Below, in pieces: positions 56,801 through 64,000 of a stretch of 64,000 nt of DNA. The stretch spans positions 558,001-622,000 of the forward strand of contig OY752147.1 in NCBI GenBank assembly GCA_963573315.1, read 5' to 3'. The stretch comes from Entomortierella parvispora. Its lineage: Eukaryota; Mortierellomycota; Mortierellomycetes; Mortierellales; Mortierellaceae. Under the pieces are notes generated by a model. That model saw only the letters and a list, made by a program, of their open reading frames with translations. It did no database searches and had not been told where the DNA came from. The position numbers and the translations under genes are program-made. Within the stretch, counting starts at the first letter, position 1. Each line of letters begins with the position of its first letter.

Positions 56801-58790
56801 GTTCAGGAGAAAAGTGCTCAAATGTCGAAGATCTGCGCCCTCCAGAGCCTCCAACGCATGGGCTTGAGTCTCCTTTTGATGTTGCCATCGCTCTCCTGTT
56901 TGATTCTGAACAATGGCTCGGTCCACAATTCCTTCAGTGTCACTGTCTAGTCGAGTCCCATCGAATCCAACTGTGGCCAAAGCCTCCAAATATTGGATTG
57001 CAGCATCGACCTTGGGCTCCAGTTGATTGGTCGCAAAGTTTAGTCCATTTTGAACCCTCTCGATCCCATCCGTCATTTTCCAATGCGCCAGAGGTGGGAC
57101 GACAATCTCAGCAGCCATGACACCGTATTTGAGCATTTGAAGCAAGGTCAAAATATGAGGTCCATACTTTCGGAAAAATTCTGTCGGTCTCTCTAGATCA
57201 TATCCCTCGTGTTTGGCCAGATGGATATGATGACTTTGAGTCATCCACGGATGAGTGACTCCGTAGTCATGACGGTTATGGCTGTTGCTGCTCTGCTGGC
57301 TACTCCCGGAGGTGGAGGCGGATGATGAAGAGGTAGACGAGGATGAGAAAGAGATCGAACTTATAGACGGCTGGAAGCTCGAGCCAGAATTCGTTGAGAT
57401 TGAGCTTGGTTCTGACAATGGTTGTTGATGGCGTTGAAGCTGCTTATGTTTTTGTGAATGAAAACGTTGCACTGGCGCTTCCCAAGAATCCACTCCAGCG
57501 TCATATTTGTCATATCCATCTCCAGCGCTACCGTTGGCATACTCCTCTCCGCGAGTATGGTCGCCACATTCGCACAGGAAATAAAGCTTAAAACTCTCCG
57601 AGAATGGTCTCCATAGCCGATCCCGCCGCCTTTGCTCCGCTGCAACGGGCAAGACGATGAACAATCTTGGGATCGGGTACTCGTGCAGCTCATACGTTTG
57701 TGTCAATACTGCCCGAACTTGACTTTGGATCATGGCCAGTCGGTCCAGACTCTGCTCTTGGATCCGAAGAATGCGCTCCTGAACCTCTGCTGCCGTTTCC
57801 TGTCGATCCAAGACCTCCCTTTGCAGGGCCTCGTTCCGGTAGAGATTCTGCTGAATTGTATGGAGTGAGTCCTGAATGGCTTGGTGTATTGTCGCTGCAT
57901 GGTGAGAGCTGTCGGTCTGGATCGCTTGCAAGAGATGCTGCTGTTCTGGTTGTAGTTGTTGGTGGTGGTGTTTCACAGGACCATCTTCACTTCCACCATG
58001 GACCTCTTGAGCCGAATTTTCGACTGGTGTGGTGGAGACAAAGTTCGTGCTCAAGTCAGCGAAGGATACCATGCACTGATCCTGCGAACCTTCTTTGTGT
58101 GGCCCTGGTAAAAAATCTACTGCACTGCCACTGATTATTGTTATTTCTTCTATTGGAACCCAAACAGGACGGGGTGCAAGAGCCGGCGGGTTCAACGGTA
58201 TTGATGGTATCGATGCTGATGGCATTGCCTGTTGTCCTGTCACTGCTCCCGCCAAAGTTTCTTTTGTTGTTGTTGCTGTTGACGGCGATAGAGGAGAAAG
58301 CATTGAAGGTGAATGAATCGACAAGGAGCTGACAGACGCACTTGGAGACTGCCCCGGCATCGGGGTGAGAGGTCGAGGATCAAACAGCTGTTGAGTCGGG
58401 TTCTTCAACACGACCTCCAGAACCACTCCCGGATGGCATCGTATGCACCACGGCTCAATCCTAGTTGCCCACGATAGCCCAAAATGCAAAAGTGAGTGAG
58501 TTACAACTGGGGAGGAGACTTGAATCAAATGATCCAAAGCACAACCTTGGAGAAGAGAGAGTGAAAGTGGCCGCCTTCTTTTACCTTCGCTTCTTTGAAT
58601 CCCTAGCAAACGAAATGCCAATATCTTCATATCGAACACAATGGATCCCTGGGAACTGAAACTCGATGTCCTCCCAGTAAACGACTCTTTGACCTGTCTC
58701 ACCATCCGTTTGGGCCACAATCTTGATAATCTGTCCATCCTTTCCGATCCTGAACGACTGATACTCTTCCTCTTCAAGACTATTGTTCAT
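53822..58790 (-). CDS. Large (1614-residue) multidomain LRR-like protein
   Basis: Two minus-strand exons (58790-58585, 58460-53822). The join gives SKKRRIEPWCIRCHPGVVLE in frame. The N-terminal ~110 residues (GQIIKIVAQTDGETGQRVVY, then WEDIEFQFPG, then HPGVVLEVVL) resemble a recurrent N-terminal module I associate with Mortierella proteins. After a Ser/Pro linker comes a Gln-rich coiled coil (about 290-350), then a conserved-looking block: YELHEYPIPRLFIVLP, FKLYFLCECGDHT, HIHLAKHEGYDLERPTEFF, LLQMLKYGVMAAEIVVPPL. The rest carries dispersed leucine-rich segments (ELALDWETTLEDLRMLRDAL, RLTELGLQCVDVDTTF, LRELVIENK) between long Ser/Pro/Gln-rich insertions, and ends LAPSCRVVLS. No NTPase or kinase motif is evident. 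Function unknown; a recognition or signalling receptor is one guess. Confidence 0.7.
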
Positions 58791-59374
58791 ACCAGGCTCC
58801 ACTTTTGGACTAATGTTTTGCGGTTCGACAGATAGAAGAGGAAGCAGAAAGGAGAAGTGAAGTGACTGGCCGTCTTTTAAAGGGGAGATGGGTGCAGATG
58901 ACTCAAAAGAAAAGGAAAAAGAAAAAGAGGGAATCAGTGGTTTTTGTGTCCGTCCTCCCGCCCCTGCTTGTCGCCCTTCAATGGAGCGGACACCCCCCTC
59001 TTGCTCTCAACATTTTTTTTTCCCTTTGGAGTGTGTTGCCCATCCATGACCCACTTTGTGGCACGCAGCAAACAATCAAAACCTCCTAGACCCTAGATGT
59101 TTGTCAAGCTCACAAAAAAAATGCCTGGTGGCTTCAGTTTTCAAAAATATGATGATGCTTGCTCAATGTTTACTACTTCCAACAAGGTGCGAGCAAAGAG
59201 CTGCCGGTAACAGGGATATGCGAAGAATGACTACTATACAAGGTAACTTGGAATACAGAAAAAAAAGTGCTTCTAATACTCGGGTGGTGGGAAATGAAGG
59301 TTGAAAGGGATAATAACAATGAAATGAAAAAAAGGCAGCAAGAAAACAACAAAAGAGTACCAGCAGTCGAATGC
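58791..59374. other. Intergenic, promoter of the 1614-residue protein
   Basis: No gene supported on either strand. Contains poly-A/AG-rich tract at about 58908-58930 and the 3' region of the carrier gene. Confidence 0.5.
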
Positions 59375-61117
59375 TTATCCGAATCGGTGTAGGATGGCCT
59401 CATAGCAGAAGAACATAATGGCAGCGTTGGGGACGACACGCATCATGTGTGCCGTCAATCCTCCGTACAAAGCGGCGACGCCCTCTTCTTTAAGGACGAG
59501 CTGGAAGGTCTGCTTTAGTCCAGTGTATTTCGGTGCCTCGTTACCGACGGGAACCTGTCGCAGACGGGTCCTGAGAACCTCATGAGGATAAGTGATTGCT
59601 GAGGCAATGAATTTTGCTGCCCCGGCCGCACCCAGGAATTCGACCCATTCCTCGATATCCTTGCCACCAATCATGTATCCTTGTGAGGAACTGGTGCCGT
59701 TCAATCGGCGCCTCTCTTTGAGAGATGTTTTGAGCTTTTCATAGATGACCCACTGAATAGTTCCTTCTGCCACGCCAAGGTAGGAGGCACTCAGTCCACG
59801 GTACATTCCACGAATTCCCTCGAGCTTCAAGATCTGGTATACACAATCCAAACTGTTTTTGTACTGTCGGACACCCTCCACCTGAAGCTGCATCCTGGTT
59901 TTGACCAACCAAATTGGGTTGGTCATAGTTGCTGTGACCACTCCAGCCGTTGCTGCGGAGGAGAGGTGCACAATGGCGGTCTCTTTGCCGTCGTTTAGAT
60001 CCGTGTAGAACTTTTTGCCGTTTCCGTATGTTGCAAAGTTGATCGCCCTATCGCGTAAAAATCAATATGTCAGAACGGTTTCCTCTAAGGATGGCAGTCG
60101 AATAACTCTAACGCCTTGCATGTTGCTGCAGGATGGCTGTAGAATTTCTACCTTGCTGGAATAACACCAACTAGGTTAGGTCCTAGTCCCTTGTAGAGAG
60201 CACGGGGGCCCTCGTGTCTGTAGATATGTCTAAGTGAGCCAAAATGCGCTGGAAGTTAGAGAGGCTGTCCACTAGCACCAAACGGGGCTTTCTATCCTGT
60301 CAGGAAATCGAATGATCAGCTTCCGTTGATTGTGCACAAGTCATACCCAAGGAAGAGGCAAGTGTCCTTGATATGTCCTGCTATGGCTGAGACTCCTGTC
60401 CGCGGGACAGCTGTTGAGGACTTTGACGATTGGTATAAGGACGACTAGCGACGGAAACAGGGAAGGAGAAAAAGGGGATCGGCGTACAATGAGATTCAGG
60501 TTAGCTACGATCATTGTTCCGGACGCCCCTAAAGAAAGCCCCCTCATGTTGAAAAGATATGTTGTTCATTGTCGTCCTAGTTGCATGCATACCTGGAGGC
60601 GGGTTTTGACAACGTCGAGGGGCGAGGTAACCAAGGCGCCTGCCATGCCGCCCGTTCTACAGTACAGAAAGGAAATGACAGAAAGACAAGGTCAGTTCAA
60701 ATAGCAAACAAAACACAAAAAAATCGACCTGCAGATTTTTTCGGAATTCCCCAAAAAAGATGCGGGAGGACACACAAGAACAACGGAGGAGCAAGAGGCT
60801 CGTGCAGGGCGTGAGTCAACTTACCCTCCAGCCAAGAAGTGTACCCAGGAGAACTGGATTCCGGCAAAGCGCCTTTGGACGGGTTCAGCTGTAGCTGCCG
60901 CGACCGATGTAGAAGCAGGTGTGGAAGAAGCCATCATAGCAGCCCCAGTAGTGCCTGAGGGAGACTCGGAAGAAGGTCCGGAAAAGGATGACGAGCGGGT
61001 CTGCTGCTTCTGCTGCAGTTGTGAGAAGGTGGAAGACGTGGCGGAGGTAGAAGGGAGAATGGAAGGGAGGATCATTGAATTGGAGCGGGTGGCAGCAGCC
61101 GCACTGGAGGCACTCAT
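59375..61117 (-). CDS. RIM2: Mitochondrial pyrimidine nucleotide carrier (Rim2/SLC25A33-36 type)
   Basis: Five minus-strand exons (61117-60825, 60656-60593, 60444-60347, 60229-60152, 60047-59375) give 401 residues. Three mitochondrial-carrier repeats have signature motifs PLDVVK, PIWLVK (with the IW of pyrimidine nucleotide carriers) and [45 protein letters not shown] and [10 protein letters not shown] match the Rim2 branch. An ~85-residue Ser/Thr/Ala-rich N-terminal extension precedes [20 protein letters not shown]. Rim2 exchanges pyrimidine (deoxy)nucleoside triphosphates across the inner membrane for mitochondrial DNA and RNA synthesis. The exon at 60444-60347 supplies the long loop after repeat 1 helix 1, as in relatives. 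Diverges from Eis-like gene 2. Confidence 0.93.
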
Positions 61118-61836
61118 GGTGTGTGAGGTGTTTGATTGTTGGGAAAAGAAAGGAGTGAAGGGGGAGGAGAGACAATCAACAAGAATCAGCTGTCCAGCAG
61201 AGAATGTGAGAATGGAAAGGAGGACGGGGACAGGAGCAGGGCGGCAAGAGGAGACGGAAGCAGGTCAGCAAGAAGAGGTGATCAGCATGGACTTGTGGGG
61301 AAAAGAGGAGAGAAGAGGAGAGGAAAGCGCACCTTCAGAGTCCTCTTTCTTGGGTGCAACCCTTTCTTTCCTTCTAAGGATATTTTTGTTTACTGGCGTG
61401 ACTGCCTGGAATGCCACCAATTTTTTTTTTTTTTTTTTTTTGTGCTCCGGGCTTGAAGTTGTGCGGAGTGTCAACCAACAAGAACAGGCTCATCCATCCT
61501 CCTCACGTCCCACAAGCAATAGTCGATCTCGCTCGCACTCCCTGCCTTGGCACTCCACCGGTACTCAGTCAGCGCCCTCGTATCCGAACATTCGTCTGGG
61601 CTTCCAAGCGCCGCCCCAGTGTCATCATTGGATCCAGTTTGGAGTCGGATTGCACGACAATTCGCGTGCTCTCGGGGCTCCATTTAGTTAGATCTTCCTC
61701 CAGAGCTTGGTTGAAACACCAAGAAACTGCGGGTGGCTTTCGTTTGTTCCTCTTTATCAAGTATAAAGAGGCCTCTGTCCTCACGTTTCCTCGTCTTCAT
61801 ACCTCCCTTTCTTTTACTCACATCATAACCGACGCC
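61118..61836. promoter_or_regulatory. Divergent promoter region of the Rim2 carrier and Eis-like gene 2
   Basis: 719 bp between start codons, with a 19-base T run at 61423-61441. No supported gene; open frames here span the T run. Confidence 0.45.
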
Positions 61837-63783
61837 ATGTCTTCAAACAAGTCTCGTCAGTCGTCTTCATCTTCTTCACCAAACACCATGTTGCATCCAC
61901 ACCCCATCTTTGGTGAAACGCACATGCGTCCTGATAGAATCGATATTGGCGATGGTCTGCTGTTGCGGTGGTCCACCAAGGATGATGAAGCCAATGTGGC
62001 ATCACTCATGGCCGACATTTTCAGGGTTAGTCGCTCTCCTTGTGGTCTTTGTTCGGTTCAAAATGCAAACATCTTCCAACTAACAGGGGGGCCATTCCTC
62101 TTCTCTTTCATCCTCATAAAACAGTGGGACCAACATGTCGCCGTACCAGTTGGAGAGGGCGAACTTCCCCAACCCAGTGAATTTGTCCGCTCCTTGGTTG
62201 TAAGTATCACTCTTCTCTGCCCCTTTCAACTTGCTTCTGATGTTTGTTGAGTGGTCTTTGCTTGTGTTTATTCCTCCTCAAAAGTCATTAACTTTGTGTT
62301 CCATTGGGTCTTTTTTTAGCATCGAATCTTTAGGCACGACTGTCGCGTCACGACAGTGAACGACTTTGCCTTGGTCGAGAACACCAAAGCACCAGAGGGT
62401 CAGAACCCTATTGTTGCTGGAATATCTCTCCAACAACTGGTTGGATACTTTGGAAACGTCAAACTCACTTATGGTGTGCCCGAGATCGTCGCGACCCATC
62501 CAGGTACCAGAACTGAAAAGAGGTCTTTGAACCAACACAAATCGCGAAATACTAACGCCTTCTTCTCTCTGGAATTCTCAATAGATTATCGCAGTAAGGG
62601 TCTCATGAAACGCTTGTTCATAGACCTAGTGCACCCTGCATCTGATTTGCGCGGCGATGCGGTCCAAATCATTGCTGGCATCCCTTATTTTTATCGTCAA
62701 TTTGGATACGAGTACGCCATCGGTCTTCGCGAGACTAGCAAAATCAATGATCTTGCCTTGATTCCGTCTCTATCCGAGCACGAGACTGTGGAGGGTGGGG
62801 CTGGTGAACCCTTCACGCTGAGAACCCCTACTCTGGATGACGTTCCTTATCTCGTAAAGATGAGTGCGCCAGCCAAGACGCTGAGCCAGGCTGAGCTTGG
62901 TACTTTGTACCATGAGTCATACTGGCAGTTCTGGGTCCATGATGCCGTTGCCAACATGTCAAGCTCCTCTGACCTTAACCGCGATCACTGGATCGTTGTC
63001 GACGCTAAAACTGGCAAAGACTGTGGAGTCGTCACTACCTTTGGCCATGGCAAACCAAGGATGACCTTGGGTATGTTTGTGTTGGACGATGGCTACCACT
63101 ACAACAACGCCGTATACCCGGTCATTCGTCAGATCATTGCAAGCGGTAATCGCCCAACGCCCTGGGAGCTGAAGCAAACGGCGCAAGGCTCGGCACCTGA
63201 ACTTTCCGACAAGAAGAGGATCAAGACTTTTTGCATCTCGTTAGACCCAGCGCATCCGGCCAAAAAACTCCTCGAGTCCAAGAGCACCCTGATACCCTCC
63301 AACTTCAGACTGTACACCCGTATTCCATCCTATGCAAAGTTTGTTCTCCAAGTGGCATCTACTCTGGAGGACCGATTGGCCAAATCCTGCCTTGCGGGTA
63401 TCACGGTGATTTGGCACCTTGATTATTTCCGTAGGATTGAGGGATCGGCTGGAAAGGGACTTGAAATCGTCTTTCAGTCAGGCAAGATTGTCTCTGCATC
63501 CGACGATTGGACCCCTCTCGGACCTCAGGAGATGATGATGGCTGCTCGGGAACGGATCGCCAAAGCCAAGGAGGAGAACCGCCTCGATATCAAGCCATTG
63601 GTATATGGAGCTCAATTTGCGCCCTTGACGTTGACTAGGCTGTTGGTTGGAGACTTGACGATGGATCAATTGATGAATATGTACGTGGAGTGCAGTGTCA
63701 CGGAGGGAGGAGACGATGCGAAGATGATGCTGGACATCCTCTTCCCCAAGCAACAATTCGACTTTGACATCTACTCCTGGTGA
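61837..63783 (+). CDS. Eis-like GNAT N-acetyltransferase, copy 2
   Basis: Four exons (61837-62025, 62125-62199, 62320-62503, 62585-63783) give 548 residues. Clear paralogue of the gene at 33612-35694: HMRPDRIDIGDGLLLRWSTK, the acetyl-CoA loop DYRSKGLMKRLF starting at the same residue number (150), AGIPYFYRQFGYEYAIGL, FRLYTRIPSYAKFVLQVAST, KSCLAGITVIWHLDYFRR and the same C-terminus LDILFPKQQFDFDIYSW. All three introns fall at equivalent places with the same phases, and exon 3 is 184 nt in both. It lacks the Lys/Glu-rich insert of copy 1. Three-part Eis-like architecture (GNAT, GNAT-like, SCP2-like). Substrate unknown. Confidence 0.88.
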
Positions 63784-64000
63784 AGACTTTTTTTAAACTT
63801 ATAATATTAATAGTTTTTAAAATATTATTATAATAATAGTCTAATAATAGTCTCAATAAAAATAAACCAGAAATGCTTCTGCATCAAAGTGACGTGTGAA
63901 ACGGGGGAAGAGAGTGAGGCAAGGGAAACAGAGAGTCAAGCAAGGGGAAAGAAGGACTTCCTCCTTGCTTCCTTCCTTCCTTTTTCCTTTCTTCTTTGCG
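63784..64000. other. 3' flank of Eis-like gene 2
   Basis: AT-rich segment at 63796-63860 with self-complementary TAATATTA/TAATAATA stretches, then purine-rich and pyrimidine-rich blocks to the window end. No gene seen. Confidence 0.5.

Noticed and set aside
63784-63870. AT-rich self-complementary stretch as a terminator or origin
   Set aside because: Could be an ordinary 3' untranslated region; no specific hairpin or consensus is convincing.

Overview
The window is a 64 kb piece of nuclear DNA from a filamentous early-diverging fungus, most likely Mortierellomycota (Mortierella/Linnemannia type). That assignment is an inference from gene content and style. Short GT-AG introns (mostly 50-150 bp) are frequent in conserved genes, genes are tightly packed on both strands, promoters are CT-rich, and several proteins resemble families I associate with Mortierella genomes. 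There is no sign of bacterial, viral or organellar sequence, and I saw no rRNA or tRNA gene.

Layout. 0-1.3 kb holds only a cysteine-rich peptide exon. 1.3-12 kb carries a CstF-64-type hinge/C-terminal protein (-), the mitochondrial dynamin Mgm1 (+), an AMPK gamma subunit (+), exosome subunit Mtr3 (-) and a WKF-domain nucleolar-type protein (+). 12-18 kb is the endocytic adaptor Sla1. 18-21 kb has an FIBP homologue (-) and the HIT-finger protein ZNHIT3 (+). 21-26.4 kb has an 8-cysteine surface protein, a long helical-repeat protein with a MAPEG-like membrane tail, and EMC10 (-).

26.7-37.6 kb is the disturbed, accessory part. It contains a frameshifted XPG/PIN-nuclease-like gene, a 179-bp tandem repeat, a perfect 26-bp palindrome, a frameshifted major facilitator transporter, a small mitochondrial hydrophilic protein, an Eis-like GNAT gene and a decayed duplicate of that gene's 3' end.

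37.7-64 kb returns to housekeeping genes. These are branched-chain dehydrogenase E2 (+), an LRR-like protein with three identical C-terminal repeats (-), a small membrane protein (+), RanGAP (-), Mps1 kinase (+), a DUF2423/LLPH protein (-), protein disulfide isomerase (+), an HDHD5-type HAD hydrolase (+), a 1614-residue multidomain LRR-like protein (-), a Rim2-type mitochondrial pyrimidine nucleotide carrier (-) and a second Eis-like GNAT paralogue (+).

Themes. Genes are largely arranged as divergent pairs with short shared promoters and as tail-to-tail pairs. Mitochondrial functions recur (Mgm1, E2, Rim2, the hydrophilic protein), as do ER protein folding (PDI, EMC10), RNA processing (CstF-64-like, Mtr3, ZNHIT3, LLPH, WKF) and cell-cycle or transport control (Mps1, RanGAP). 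Exon models were built by hand from splice signals and checked for frame continuity. Junctions that remain doubtful are flagged in the entries.
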